A DNA stretch of 64,000 bases from Spirosoma fluviale (GCA_945901025.1 CAMDJW010000002.1:248001-312000), one strand, 5' to 3'; shown: positions 35,217 to 45,749, counted from the first letter of the stretch. Translations and numbers: made by a program. Notes: generated by a model from the sequence alone, not told the origin.

Positions 35217-37673
35217 ATGAAAAAACTTCAACTTTTATTCCTTTTTTCCCTTTTACTGACCATCAATCATGTTGGTTGGGCACAATCAAATGGTAGAATT
35301 TCAGGAAAAATCGTAGATAAATTTACTCAAAAGCCTATTGAAGGAGTTAATGTAAATTTAGAATCGACCACTAAAATTGGACAAACCGATAGCCTCGGTA
35401 AATTTAGAATCACTGGAATAAACTTCAAATCATATAATTTGGTGCTTTCCATGATTGGATATAAAAAGCAAATGCTTTTCAATATCGTAGTCAGTGCAGG
35501 GAACGAAAACTTTTTCAATATAGAATTAGAGCCGGCCAACAATGAGTTAAATGAAGTCATTGTCACTCAAAGCCGAAAAACCGCTAAAGTGGCCACACTT
35601 GAATCTCCCCTTAGTGTTCAGAGATTGACAACCGAGGAAATAAAAAGTAATCCAGGAGGAAATTTTGATATAAGTAAAGCAATTCAAGCGCTTCCAGGTG
35701 TGGGGGGTGGCGCTCAAGGTGGAGGCTTCAGAAATGATATCATTATTCGTGGTGGAGGCCCCAATGAAAATGTTTATTACCTAGATGGAATTGAAATCCC
35801 AGTACTAAATCACTTTCAAACTCAGGGTTCCAGCGGCGGACCTCAAGGAATGTTAAATGTTTCCTTTATTGAAGATGTTAAATTGAGCTCGTCGGCTTTT
35901 GATGCTCGGTATGATAATGCCCTAAGTTCCGTTTTTCAGTTTCGCCAAAGAACCGGGAACCCCAATAAATTTCAAGGAAATGTTCGTTTAAGTGCTACTG
36001 AATTCGCCTTAACTTCAGAAGGTCCCTTAGCTAAAAATGGCAAAACAACTTTTTTGGCATCCGCGAGACGCTCGTATTTGCAGTTCCTTTTCCAAGCTTT
36101 AGACATCCCCATAAGACCTAATTTTTGGGATTTCCAAACCAAAATCACGCATCAAATTGACAGCAAAACCTCCCTTTCATTTATGGCTTTGGGGGCCATT
36201 GATGACTTTAGTTTCTCCACCATCAAAAAAGAAACTCCTGAAAAACTATACGTCTATAATTCAAATCCCATCATCAACCAATGGAATTATACAGCAGGGT
36301 TAAGTTTAAAAAGATTGACGGAGAACGGATATTTTAATTTGGCCATTAGTCGGAATGCTTTTGATAATGATATCAGAAAATACGAAGACAACCAGATAAA
36401 AGATCCAAATCTGGTTAATTTATCCCTTCAGTCGAGAGAAACAGAAAACAAATTGCGATTCGATTTTAATACCAATCAAAATGGGTGGAAAATTAGTTAT
36501 GGATTGTCGGCCCAAATCGTTGACTTCACAAACAATACCCGCACTGTGATTCGGAAAAAATTAAGCGATGCGGTAGGAAATATCATTCAACCTGAACTTA
36601 AATATACGTTTAGTAGCCCATTAGGGACATTTACAAAATATGGGGCTTTTGGCCAGGTGAGTAAAGCATTTTTTGATACCCGCCTAGGCATCAGTGCAGG
36701 TTTGAGAACCGACATGAATTCATTTACGGAAGAAGGCAGCAATCCTTTACAAACCTTATCCCCTAGGTTATCTTTAAGTTATGTTTTATCCGACAAATGG
36801 ACTTTAAATGGATCCATAGGCCGCTATTATAAATTAGCGCCTTACACTATTTTAGGTTTTGCCGATAATAATGGAAAATTGGTCAATAAAAATGCCAAAT
36901 ACCAAGCGAGTGATCATTACGTGGCGGGACTTGAATATTTAGTCAATGATGGTTTAAGATTTACCGCGGAAGCATTTGTAAAAAATTATAGCCAAGTGCC
37001 TATTTCGATCAGCAAAGGGATTTCATTGGCCAATTTAGGAGGCGATTTTAACGTGCTTGGCAATGAACCCGTGACCACCACAGGGAAAGGCGAGGCCTAT
37101 GGATTTGAATTTTTTGCTCAAAAGAAACTGACGGATAAATTTTTTGGCATACTTTCCTATACCTATTACAACAGCTCATATAGTGGATTAGATGGCGTTT
37201 TAAAACCAAGTAGTTGGGATAACAGACACTTACTTAGCCTTTCATGGGGATATAAATTTCCTCGTAACTGGGAACTCGGTTTAAGATTCAGATACCAAGG
37301 AGGAGCGCCTTATACACCTTTTGACAACATTGCTTCCAAAGCTAATTTTATGACACAGGGCTCGGGGATTTTTGATTATGCTCAACTAAACACACGTAGA
37401 TTAAGAAGTTTCCATTCGAGTGATGTGCGAATTGACAAGAAATACAATTTAAAATCGACGACCATTGATTTATTTCTAGATGTGACCAATTGGTATATCG
37501 CGGCAGCCGACGCAGTTCCCTATTACGCATTTAAAAGAACAGATGATAATAAGGGTTTTGCAACGACGAACGGTCAACCGATTCAAACTAATGGGAGCAA
37601 TGGCATACCGGTTTTATTGAATAATGACAAGCCATCTGTCACCCCTACGATTGGTTTTATTGTGGAGTTTTAG
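35217..37673 (+). CDS. TonB-dependent receptor with carboxypeptidase-regulatory-like domain
   Basis: 818 aa. The signal peptide is about residues 1-22. A CarboxypepD_reg-like beta-sandwich (about 25-110) begins GRISGKIVDKFTQKPIEGVN. The plug follows with PGVGGGAQGGGFRNDIIIRGG and NVYYLDGIEIP, then a long barrel ending TIGFIVEF. FecA/CirA-like Bacteroidota receptor of unknown cargo. It lies downstream of the second repeat copy, with about 50 bp of its own leader. Same strand as the phosphoesterase-receptor pair but probably separately controlled. Confidence 0.9.
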   Translation: MKKLQLLFLFSLLLTINHVGWAQSNGRISGKIVDKFTQKPIEGVNVNLESTTKIGQTDSLGKFRITGINFKSYNLVLSMIGYKKQMLFNIVVSAGNENFFNIELEPANNELNEVIVTQSRKTAKVATLESPLSVQRLTTEEIKSNPGGNFDISKAIQALPGVGGGAQGGGFRNDIIIRGGGPNENVYYLDGIEIPVLNHFQTQGSSGGPQGMLNVSFIEDVKLSSSAFDARYDNALSSVFQFRQRTGNPNKFQGNVRLSATEFALTSEGPLAKNGKTTFLASARRSYLQFLFQALDIPIRPNFWDFQTKITHQIDSKTSLSFMALGAIDDFSFSTIKKETPEKLYVYNSNPIINQWNYTAGLSLKRLTENGYFNLAISRNAFDNDIRKYEDNQIKDPNLVNLSLQSRETENKLRFDFNTNQNGWKISYGLSAQIVDFTNNTRTVIRKKLSDAVGNIIQPELKYTFSSPLGTFTKYGAFGQVSKAFFDTRLGISAGLRTDMNSFTEEGSNPLQTLSPRLSLSYVLSDKWTLNGSIGRYYKLAPYTILGFADNNGKLVNKNAKYQASDHYVAGLEYLVNDGLRFTAEAFVKNYSQVPISISKGISLANLGGDFNVLGNEPVTTTGKGEAYGFEFFAQKKLTDKFFGILSYTYYNSSYSGLDGVLKPSSWDNRHLLSLSWGYKFPRNWELGLRFRYQGGAPYTPFDNIASKANFMTQGSGIFDYAQLNTRRLRSFHSSDVRIDKKYNLKSTTIDLFLDVTNWYIAAADAVPYYAFKRTDDNKGFATTNGQPIQTNGSNGIPVLLNNDKPSVTPTIGFIVEF

Positions 37674-37862
37674 AAAATATTGAATTACATCAATAAATAA
37701 ACAAGCGGATAAAGTTTGATCATTTAAAAACGGAACTTAGTCAATAGAAAAGCGGAAATAGTCATCAAAAAATTAAGCGCATTGACGTTAAGAAAATACT
37801 TTGCCAGTTTACAGAAAAACACAAAGCCCTAAATACTTGATTTGACAGATTTCAATATGATT

Positions 37863-38768
37863 TTATAAAACCTTTTTTGACTCCTCAATCAAAAGATCCA
37901 AGTCCGCTTTCATCGCATCGGTCAATTCCCCCACATCGCGGCGTGTATACAGATCCATTTCAAATCCCGTTTTTTGTAACACATATTTAGCAGCCGTAGG
38001 ATAAGATGTGTGCATCACATCCATGTTGTCTGCAAAAAATGCTTGGACCTTCGCGACTTGCGCCAATTTCCCCGCATCGTTGAAATGCGTGCAAAGCCAC
38101 ACAATTAATTCTGGAAATAAATTTCCTTGTATACAGGAAAGTCCTTTGGCTCCTGCTTGCAAGGATAAAAGCGCGTGGCCCATATAGGCGTCATATAAAC
38201 CAAAATTATATCCAGCGCCTGCCTTCACTCGAGCCCTCACTTGTTCGATGTCTAAACTCGTATCCTTATGGTAAACCAAACGGCCCGTTGGCAATAAATC
38301 TTCCAAAATCTCCACCGTAATCAATCGTTTATACGGAACAGGACATTCGTAAATTCCCAAGGGAATTCCTGGCGTCAAATCCATAAACTGATGCATCCGT
38401 TCTAAAAAAACGGCATCCGATTCATGTTCTTGAGTTAAAATGTTATTCAAGACAATCACTGCCTCAACACCCAAGGCATGTAATTTTTTAGAAAAATCAG
38501 CCATCTGCTCCATCGTTCCTTCGATGGTCCCAGTCGCCACCACAGGCACTCGGCCAGCCGCCGTTTCCACCACCGTTTTCACTACATCCAAACGCTCCTG
38601 CACAGATAATTCATACATTTCACTCGAAAGGCAATTGGCAAATAATCCCTTGGCTCCCACCTGAATATACATATCGGTCAAGCGCACAAGTCCTTTAAAA
38701 TCAACTTGGCCCGTAGGCGTAAAAGGGGTCAACATCACGGGGATAAATCCCTCGGGTAATTGGCTCAT
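37863..38768 (-). CDS. DHDPS/N-acetylneuraminate lyase family aldolase
   Basis: 301 aa from the ATG at 38768 (the frame extends to a TTG). TIM-barrel aldolase with the Schiff-base lysine in RLVYHKDTS and the tyrosine of GIYECPVPY. The GxxGE-type phosphate/carboxylate loop reads ANCLSSEMYELS, so the usual Gly-Thr-Thr-Gly-Glu is replaced, arguing against true DapA. Co-transcribed (6 bp) with an SSS transporter and a sialidase-like gene, it could be a sialic-acid or other 2-keto-sugar-acid lyase. About 190 bp of AT-rich sequence between it and the convergent TonB gene shows nothing I can name. Confidence 0.85.
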   Translation of the reverse strand: MSQLPEGFIPVMLTPFTPTGQVDFKGLVRLTDMYIQVGAKGLFANCLSSEMYELSVQERLDVVKTVVETAAGRVPVVATGTIEGTMEQMADFSKKLHALGVEAVIVLNNILTQEHESDAVFLERMHQFMDLTPGIPLGIYECPVPYKRLITVEILEDLLPTGRLVYHKDTSLDIEQVRARVKAGAGYNFGLYDAYMGHALLSLQAGAKGLSCIQGNLFPELIVWLCTHFNDAGKLAQVAKVQAFFADNMDVMHTSYPTAAKYVLQKTGFEMDLYTRRDVGELTDAMKADLDLLIEESKKVL

Positions 38769-38774
38769 AAACAA

Positions 38775-40277
38775 TTATTTTTTAAAAATTTTTGATAAAA
38801 TAAATCCGGTTCCCACAATGCTTAATGTCCCTAAAACTACCGTCATCTTTGAATCTAAAGGCAAACGATAGGCCTCAGGTAAATTATCTTTAAATGAAAT
38901 CATGGCAATAATAACCACACCGACGGTCGCTGCAATCTTGGCTTGCCAGTTGACGACGTTCTTCGCCAAATAGCCCATCAAGAAAATCCCCAACATCCCC
39001 CCAGCAAAAATACCGGATAATTTCCACCAGACGTCCAACAAACTTTTTACCCCTATCATGCTAATCCCAAACGTAATTCCCATGATTCCCATCACCGCCG
39101 TAGCCACATGTAAAATCCTTAATTGTTTTTTGGGCGCCACATCTTTATCCACATAGCGCATGTAAATATCATTTAAGAAAACCGTCGCGGAACTGTTCAT
39201 CCCACTACTCATCGTACTCATCGCGGCAGACAATAATGCCGCCATCAACAAGCCCAAAAAGCCTGTAGGTATTTGAGTCTTCATGAAAAAAGGTAACACC
39301 TTGTCTCCATAATCGGCCGCTTTTAAAGCCTCCATCGCGATCCCTTTTTCCGCCGCCACTTGCTGTTTTAACTCAAATATTAAAGCTGGATTTTGGCCGT
39401 AAAAAACATACAGCGCCGTGCCAATCAAGAAAAACAAAAATGAAACCGGTAGAAAATACATGGCACATAGCCAAACGCTTTTGGCCGCATCCTGCGTATT
39501 TTTTGCCGTATGATATCGCTGAATGTAATTTTGGTCAATACCAAAATTGGTCAAATTGATAAAAAATCCATACATCAATACCACCCAAAATGAACTGGTG
39601 GAAAAATCCAAAGAGAAATCCCCTAGGTCAAATTTATGTTCCGCCACCCCTGTTTCAATCACTTGGCTTATCCCCACTTGTGATAAAATAATGCCTAAAA
39701 TCAACAAAGCCCCCATCGTCTTGATGACCGCTTGGATTACCTCCGTCCAAATCACCGCTTCCATTCCACCAAGCACCGTGTAAAAAATAATGCAAAAGCC
39801 CGACACAATGATAATCAATCGCATGTCTAAACCTGTCAGCGCATTCAACGTCAAAGCAATTCCATAAAATATGGTTCCCATGCGGGCCAATTGGGTCATG
39901 ATGAAACACAGCATCGCATAGGTCCGTGCCCAAGATCCAAAACGTTTCTCTAAATGCGTATAGGCACTGATCTCACCACTATTTCGATAAAAGGGTACAA
40001 AATAACGGGTGGCCACAAAGGCGGCAAATGGGATCGATAGACTGAAAACAAAGGGATTCCAATTGCTTCCAAACGATTTTCCTGGATCTCCTAAAAAGGT
40101 AATCGCACTTAGAAAAGTAGCATAAAAACTGAGACCAAGCGCCCATCCAGGGATAGATCCTGATGCCGTGGTAAACTGCTCCGAACTTTTATTTTTTCTC
40201 GAAAAGTAAAAACCGATCGCCACCATCGTGATTAAATAGGCGACAATAATTAGGAGGTCTAAGATGGGAAGGCTCAT
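38775..40277 (-). CDS. SSS-family sodium:solute symporter
   Basis: 500 aa with about 13 membrane segments. Sodium/solute symporter signatures are FYFSRKNKSSEQFTTASGSI after span 1, the GWALGLSFYATFLSAITFLG region and AALLSAAMSTMSSGMNSSAT with Na+-site serines. It takes up a small organic solute with sodium. The neighbours (aldolase downstream, sialidase-like upstream, gaps 1-6 bp) suggest sialic acid or another sugar acid, as with Bacteroidota and NanT/SiaT-type symporters, but specificity cannot be read from sequence. Confidence 0.93.
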   Translation of the reverse strand: MSLPILDLLIIVAYLITMVAIGFYFSRKNKSSEQFTTASGSIPGWALGLSFYATFLSAITFLGDPGKSFGSNWNPFVFSLSIPFAAFVATRYFVPFYRNSGEISAYTHLEKRFGSWARTYAMLCFIMTQLARMGTIFYGIALTLNALTGLDMRLIIIVSGFCIIFYTVLGGMEAVIWTEVIQAVIKTMGALLILGIILSQVGISQVIETGVAEHKFDLGDFSLDFSTSSFWVVLMYGFFINLTNFGIDQNYIQRYHTAKNTQDAAKSVWLCAMYFLPVSFLFFLIGTALYVFYGQNPALIFELKQQVAAEKGIAMEALKAADYGDKVLPFFMKTQIPTGFLGLLMAALLSAAMSTMSSGMNSSATVFLNDIYMRYVDKDVAPKKQLRILHVATAVMGIMGITFGISMIGVKSLLDVWWKLSGIFAGGMLGIFLMGYLAKNVVNWQAKIAATVGVVIIAMISFKDNLPEAYRLPLDSKMTVVLGTLSIVGTGFILSKIFKK

Positions 40278-40278
40278 A

Positions 40279-41292
40279 TTATAATTGGATTACCACGTGT
40301 TTAATTTTCTCACGTTTCCAAGTATAGGTAATGTGAATTTTACCATCTTTTGTTTGAATGACCGCAGGGTAAGAAAATTCTGCTTTAGGCTCATTTTCTA
40401 AGACGGAAATCTCATCCCATTTCTGGCCATCTTTCGAAATCACAACATTGAGTGGTGACCGTCTTCCACCCCATGCTTGGGATTCTTTTGTTACGTGATT
40501 GTACACAAGGACATGTCGGCCATCTTTTAAGGTTACCGCATCAGTTCCCGAGTTAGGGTTAGGCAATGAAGTGGCTTTTAAGGCGGACCATGTTTTTCCT
40601 TGGTCACTAGAAAAAGATTCTAAAATCAGCCCATTTTTACTCCGACAAAGCAATTGCAAGCGGCCATTAGGCAGAAATAAAACGCTGGGTTGTATCGCTG
40701 AAAATTCCTTTCCATCGTTGATGGCCTCCGTGCGGGACCAAGTACGACCACCATCTTTTGTCATCTCAAAATGTACCCGCCAGCCTTGATCTTCCGAGGA
40801 GGTAGGACATAATAAGGTGCCATTCTTTAACATAACAGGTTTATTTTTGATCGGCCCATAAATGCCATCCGGTAATTTTTCTGCCGCAGACCACGTTAAT
40901 CCATTGTCTTTTGAGCGCTTAAGCATACCCCACCAAGTAGAAGGTGTGGGCCCCACTTTATAGAATAAAATCAAATCTCCTTTCGGCATTTTGAATAATA
41001 CGGGATTCCAAGTTGGGTAGCGCAATGATTCATTTTGAACCCCATTGGCCACTTCGACCGGTGCTGTCCATTTTCCTTTTTCCAATCGGCTCACCCAAAT
41101 TCCCACATCTTTATCTTTTTCAGCGGTTCCACCAAACCAAGAAGCAATGATTCCTCGTGGAGTTTCTTCCAGGGTGGATGCATGGCAAGAAGGGAAAGGA
41201 GCCTTTTCGTAGATAAACTCCGAAGTAATTTTTTGTGCGAAAAGAGTATTGGCTAAAATGCAAAATGCAAAGGCTTGAATGAATTTGATCAT
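40279..41292 (-). CDS. Sialidase-like BNR-repeat exported protein
   Basis: 337 aa. Signal peptide ends in NTLFAQ. A six-bladed BNR/sialidase propeller is indicated by Asp-box-like repeats SKDNGLTWS, TKDGGRTWS, SSDQGKTWS and SKDGQKWD. The N-terminal PSCHASTLEETPRGIIASWF matches the BNR_2 group. The FRIP arginine motif of classical GH33 sialidases is not seen at the expected N-terminal place, so the cleaved sugar may not be sialic acid. First gene of a three-gene operon; divergent from the cytochrome c lipoprotein gene across 222 bp. Confidence 0.82.
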   Translation of the reverse strand: MIKFIQAFAFCILANTLFAQKITSEFIYEKAPFPSCHASTLEETPRGIIASWFGGTAEKDKDVGIWVSRLEKGKWTAPVEVANGVQNESLRYPTWNPVLFKMPKGDLILFYKVGPTPSTWWGMLKRSKDNGLTWSAAEKLPDGIYGPIKNKPVMLKNGTLLCPTSSEDQGWRVHFEMTKDGGRTWSRTEAINDGKEFSAIQPSVLFLPNGRLQLLCRSKNGLILESFSSDQGKTWSALKATSLPNPNSGTDAVTLKDGRHVLVYNHVTKESQAWGGRRSPLNVVISKDGQKWDEISVLENEPKAEFSYPAVIQTKDGKIHITYTWKREKIKHVVIQL

Positions 41293-41514
41293 GGTTTAAA
41301 TAGGTTTATTCGCAAGTTAGAAAAAAAATATTTTAAACTTGAAGGAATGTTTTTATCCCTTTTTCCAGGTTCAAAATTCCACATATCTCTTAAATAATAA
41401 CTAAATTAAAAAAACATTTGGGTAAAGAAGAATAACAAACATTAGATTAAAATTTGAGTTATCATGTATTAATTCAATAATTTTTATACATTTATTTCGT
41501 AAAAATCATTCAAA

Positions 41515-44505
41515 ATGAGATATCTAATTTTAGCGATTAGCCTGTTGATTATCAGTTGTCAGGGCAAAGAACATCCCATGATTAAGCTCACAGAGGAGCA
41601 TCAAAAAGCCTTAAATTCCATTCAAGTGATGGATGGATTTGAAGTAGAATTAGTGGCCGCTGACCCCTTAATCGCAGATCCAGTGGCGATGGAAATCGAC
41701 GAAGATGGCAATTGGTTCGTGCTAGAAATGTCAGGTTATCCATTAGACCTAAGCAAAAAAGGACACGTTAAAAAATTGGTGGATACGAATCAAGACGGCT
41801 ACCCAGACAAGAGTATTTTGTTTGCGGACAGCCTAACCTTACCCATGGGAATCATGAAATGGAAGAAGGGAATTTTAGTCGCTGATTCCCCTAACATCAT
41901 TTATTTAGAAGACACGGATGGAGATAATAAAGCCGATAAGCGCGAAGTAGTTTTGACGGGATTCTCTTTATCGAATCCGCAACACAACATGAATAGCCCT
42001 AAATTTGGGATAGACAATTGGATTTATTTAGGTCATTCGGGGGCTATCAATTCATTCTCCTATGAAAATATTTTTGGAGATAAAGGAAAAGAAATCACGT
42101 TCGCTGGCAATCCCAATGCCCCTAAATTACCACAAAACGGGAATGGCCGAAATGTTCGTTTTAAGCCAGGCTCATTTGAGATCGAATCCTTATCTGGGGA
42201 GACCCAATATGGACATACGACGGATCCATGGGGCAGACGTTTTTATACCGACAATGCCGACCATCTTTTTCATGAGGTGATCGACGCACGCTATGTAAAT
42301 GCCAATAAAAATTTAGTGATTTCAGAAGCCATGTCTAAAATACCCGATCATGGGGATGCATGTGAAGTGTATCCAATTTCAGAAAATCCAAATCACCAAT
42401 TGCTTACCGACATCGGAGTGGTGTCTTCCAGTTGCAGTGTGACTTGGTATGATGGGGGAGCTTTTGGGAAGGACTTTAAAAATGTGACATTCATAGGCGA
42501 GCCCACACACAACCTAGTTCATGCCGACATAATTGAGTCCAAAGGAGCTACTTTTTCAGGCAAAAGACTCCTTGAAAAAAAGGAATTTTTAGCCTCAAAA
42601 GATCCATGGTTCCGACCAGTTAATTTTTACGTGGGTCCTGATGGTGCGCTTTATGTGGTTGATTATTATCGCCAATTGATTGAGCATCCAGAGTGGATGT
42701 CGGATGAGGTAAATAAAAGTGGGGCATTATATAACGGCTCGACCAAAGGACGAATCTATCGCGTGACTAAGAAAGGAAGCGACCCGATGGATTGGATGAA
42801 ATCGGTCCGCTTGAGTGAAAAATCTTCAGATGAATTAGTCAAATTACTGAGCCATGAAAATGGTTGGTTTAGAAAGACAGCCCAACGGCTTTTATTTCAA
42901 CGCGGAGATAAAAAAGTAGCTTCAGCGCTATCTGATTTAGTCCGTTCAGATGCGGAATATGGCACTGTTGCCGCATTGTGGTTGCTACATGACTGGGGAA
43001 TTTTAAATCCCAAAGATCTTGAAAATGCGTTAAAATCGGGTTATGAAGGTGTTCGTGAAAATGCATTACAACTCGCAGATCGCATGGCGCAAAAACCAGG
43101 ATTTAAAGGAAATTTGGCTATAAATGAGTCCCTGATTAAATTAGCTGATGACCCTTCGGCGCGCGTTAGATTTCAATGGATATGTTCGTCGAGCTATCTG
43201 AGTTTACCCAAAATGGCTGAATTAAAAGCGAAGATTTTGACCAAGGACATCGATGATCATTGGACTGGAATCGCAGCCATCGCCTCTTCTCAAGGGGCAG
43301 AATATGATTTATTGAAATTTAGTACACAAGCGATGGGGCCTACTGCCAGCGAAGGAAAATCTGAATTTTTAGAATATCTCGCGGCCACCTTAGTGAAAAA
43401 AGGAGATACTGAATTTTTGAATTTGGCGATTGACACTAATCCCAAAAATGACTGGTGGCAGGCAGCAATCTTAAAAGGAGTTGCCGCTTACGTCAATGAA
43501 ACACACAGCGCATTCCAAGTTTCAGAATCGCAAAAAGATTTAATGGCTCAAACTTTTTATAGCACCGAAAACCATGAATTGAGAGGATCAATCATTCGCA
43601 TATTTGCGATCAGTGGTTTACCAAAAAATACCGCTATAATTGCAGAAGGCAGTAAAAAAGCAAGTGTTTCTGCCAACAAAGAATTACAGGCTAGTTCTTT
43701 AAAACTGGTGGCATTAGCTAAGACCCCTGCGGTGGAAGCCCAACTAGTCAACCTGTTAAGTCAAAAAAATCCAGAGCATTTACAGGTAGCAGCCATCACT
43801 TCATTGCCTGAAAAAATTAAGCCTGCCGATTTAATTGCGATCAATCGAGCGTATTCTTCGATGGCACCAAAGGCTAAAAAAGAATGGATTAAATACATGC
43901 TTTTCAATGATGCATACATCACTAGCTTGCTCAAAGAAGTTGAGAAAAATAACATTCCCAAAAGTGATTTAGCTTGGCCACAGTTTGTCGAGTTAATGAA
44001 TTATTACGACAAGGGAGTGCGCGCATTGGCGAGAAAAGTTTTGGCCATCTCAGAAGACCGTAAAGCCATTTTACAAAACTATTTGCCGGCGGCAGATATG
44101 GTCGGAAATGTGGAAAACGGAAAGAAAGTTTTTGAGGCTAATTGTACTACTTGTCACATTATTAAAGATGTAAAAGGCGTGGAGTTTGGGCCTAATTTGT
44201 CGACGTTAAAAAGCAGAAATGCCTTATCGATTGTTACAGAAATCATCAATCCGAATAATTCCATTGCCGATAAATATGGCCAATGGGAAATGGAGATGAA
44301 GGATGGTACTCGATTAACGGGAATTATAACCTCAGAAAACAATCAATCTCTTGCCCTAAAATTAATGGGGGGAACGATTCAAAACATCGAAAAGACACGA
44401 ATTAAATCGAAGCGAGATCAGCGTGTTTCAGCTATGCCTAATGGCTTAGAAGGTAACATCAATCTGAAAGCTATGGCTGATTTAATCGCTTATATTAAGA
44501 AATAA
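41515..44505 (+). CDS. Lipoprotein with dehydrogenase-like propeller, HEAT repeats and cytochrome c domain
   Basis: 996 aa. Lipobox LLIISC (cysteine at residue 15). Residues about 25-420 are the membrane-bound dehydrogenase propeller (PVAMEIDEDGNWFVLEMSGY, NGNGRNVRFKPGSFEIE, GPDGALYVVDYYR). Residues about 430-840 are helical HEAT-like repeats. A cytochrome c domain near 860-996 has the haem site CTTCH at about 876-880, with a later Met as possible sixth ligand. Planctomycete-type CxxCH proteins of this build are common in Cytophagales; they are thought to oxidise sugars or alcohols and pass electrons on. Substrate unknown. Bounded downstream by a strong bidirectional terminator. Confidence 0.88.
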   Translation: MRYLILAISLLIISCQGKEHPMIKLTEEHQKALNSIQVMDGFEVELVAADPLIADPVAMEIDEDGNWFVLEMSGYPLDLSKKGHVKKLVDTNQDGYPDKSILFADSLTLPMGIMKWKKGILVADSPNIIYLEDTDGDNKADKREVVLTGFSLSNPQHNMNSPKFGIDNWIYLGHSGAINSFSYENIFGDKGKEITFAGNPNAPKLPQNGNGRNVRFKPGSFEIESLSGETQYGHTTDPWGRRFYTDNADHLFHEVIDARYVNANKNLVISEAMSKIPDHGDACEVYPISENPNHQLLTDIGVVSSSCSVTWYDGGAFGKDFKNVTFIGEPTHNLVHADIIESKGATFSGKRLLEKKEFLASKDPWFRPVNFYVGPDGALYVVDYYRQLIEHPEWMSDEVNKSGALYNGSTKGRIYRVTKKGSDPMDWMKSVRLSEKSSDELVKLLSHENGWFRKTAQRLLFQRGDKKVASALSDLVRSDAEYGTVAALWLLHDWGILNPKDLENALKSGYEGVRENALQLADRMAQKPGFKGNLAINESLIKLADDPSARVRFQWICSSSYLSLPKMAELKAKILTKDIDDHWTGIAAIASSQGAEYDLLKFSTQAMGPTASEGKSEFLEYLAATLVKKGDTEFLNLAIDTNPKNDWWQAAILKGVAAYVNETHSAFQVSESQKDLMAQTFYSTENHELRGSIIRIFAISGLPKNTAIIAEGSKKASVSANKELQASSLKLVALAKTPAVEAQLVNLLSQKNPEHLQVAAITSLPEKIKPADLIAINRAYSSMAPKAKKEWIKYMLFNDAYITSLLKEVEKNNIPKSDLAWPQFVELMNYYDKGVRALARKVLAISEDRKAILQNYLPAADMVGNVENGKKVFEANCTTCHIIKDVKGVEFGPNLSTLKSRNALSIVTEIINPNNSIADKYGQWEMEMKDGTRLTGIITSENNQSLALKLMGGTIQNIEKTRIKSKRDQRVSAMPNGLEGNINLKAMADLIAYIKK

Positions 44506-44509
44506 AACG

Positions 44510-44536
44510 ATGGGCGAAGCTCGATGCTTCGCCCAT
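44510..44536. terminator. Bidirectional terminator between convergent genes
   Basis: ATGGGCGAAGC and GCTTCGCCCAT form a perfect 11-bp stem with a TCGAT loop. T-rich flanks (TTTAATTTATTTTTT on plus, TTTTATTTC on minus) allow use from both sides. It separates the cytochrome c lipoprotein gene from the Gfo/Idh gene. Confidence 0.88.
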
Positions 44537-44541
44537 TTAAT

Positions 44542-45741
44542 TTATTTTTTCCAGGTTTCTTTTTCAGAAATTTCGCCGGTCTTTTTATTTTTCAAAATCA
44601 CTTTTTTATCTCCGTTAGGTAAAATCTCATCCTTGATGAACCAATGCTCCGCGTCATATTCCTGATACACGGACGGTTTTTGTACGCCTGTTTGGCCTCG
44701 CCAAACTGGCAAATTAACTGGCTCCCACAATTTGGTTTTGGCAGATTTATAGGCCGCATCCACAATCGCGTTGACTACATATCCATCGTAAAAAGTTTCA
44801 CGGGGTTGTACTCCTTTTTCAAATGAATCAAACATGTCATTAAACATTGTTGGGTAGCCTAATTCATGTGCTTCATCACCTACAGGAAATTGCCAACCGG
44901 TAGTCGATTCAGCCTTTTCGGCTACATAATCGGTCCCAGCACCGGTAGTAAACATTTCAAAACCCGTACGTAAAAATGAATTGACCCAAATCGTTCCTTC
45001 GGTTCCCATCACCTCATCTCTTAAATCCATGCCTCCACGAAAAGTCCAAGAAACTTCAAATTGGCCAATCGCTCCATTCTCATATTTCACTAAACCGATG
45101 GCATGATCTTCTGCGTCTATTGGCTTCACTTGGGTGTCGGCCCAGCACATCACCTCAACAGGCAAAATATCTTTTCCAATAAAATTTCTTGCAATTTCAA
45201 TGCAATGGCAACCTAAATCCAACACAGCTCCACCCCCTGCTTTTTCAATGTCCCAAAACCAATCAGAATGCGGACCTGGATGCGTTTCCCTCGACTTCGC
45301 CCAAAGTACTCGGCCTATGGAACCCGCCTCCACACTTTTCACCGACTTTAAAAATTTCGGGGTATAACATAGGTCTTCCAAATAACCCGCAAAAACACCG
45401 GCTTCCTCGCAGGCCAAAGTCATCCTTAATGCCTCCGCTGCAGTCCGACCCAATGGCTTGGTACACAATACCGCTTTTTTATGTTTCACACAAAGCATTA
45501 CGGCTTCTTCATGTAGGTAATTTGGCAAAGCTATGACCACAAATTCCGTCTCCGGATGAGCGATAGCCTCTTCCATTTCGGTGGTAAAATGAGCGACTTG
45601 ATAGTCCGTCGCAAAGCGAATCGCTGTTTCTTTTTTACGTGCATAAACCACGGTCACAATATCTTTCCCGCGTCTGCCGCAAAGAGATTCCGCATAAAAA
45701 CGGCCGATAAATCCCCCGCCTAAAATACATACTTTAGCCAT
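44542..45741 (-). CDS. Gfo/Idh/MocA family oxidoreductase
   Basis: 399 aa. Rossmann motif ILGGGFIGRFYAESL at residues 6-20, then the family EKP-like segment CTKPLGRTAAEAL and the GGGAVLDLGCHCIEI motif carrying the catalytic His. The C-terminal beta-sheet domain is followed by an extra tail of about 60 residues (LWEPVNLPVWRGQTG to the end). No signal peptide. NAD(P)-dependent oxidation or reduction of a sugar or inositol is expected. Last gene of the PhyH-isomerase-Gfo operon (8-bp gap). Confidence 0.92.
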   Translation of the reverse strand: MAKVCILGGGFIGRFYAESLCGRRGKDIVTVVYARKKETAIRFATDYQVAHFTTEMEEAIAHPETEFVVIALPNYLHEEAVMLCVKHKKAVLCTKPLGRTAAEALRMTLACEEAGVFAGYLEDLCYTPKFLKSVKSVEAGSIGRVLWAKSRETHPGPHSDWFWDIEKAGGGAVLDLGCHCIEIARNFIGKDILPVEVMCWADTQVKPIDAEDHAIGLVKYENGAIGQFEVSWTFRGGMDLRDEVMGTEGTIWVNSFLRTGFEMFTTGAGTDYVAEKAESTTGWQFPVGDEAHELGYPTMFNDMFDSFEKGVQPRETFYDGYVVNAIVDAAYKSAKTKLWEPVNLPVWRGQTGVQKPSVYQEYDAEHWFIKDEILPNGDKKVILKNKKTGEISEKETWKK

Positions 45742-45749
45742 AATCTTTT

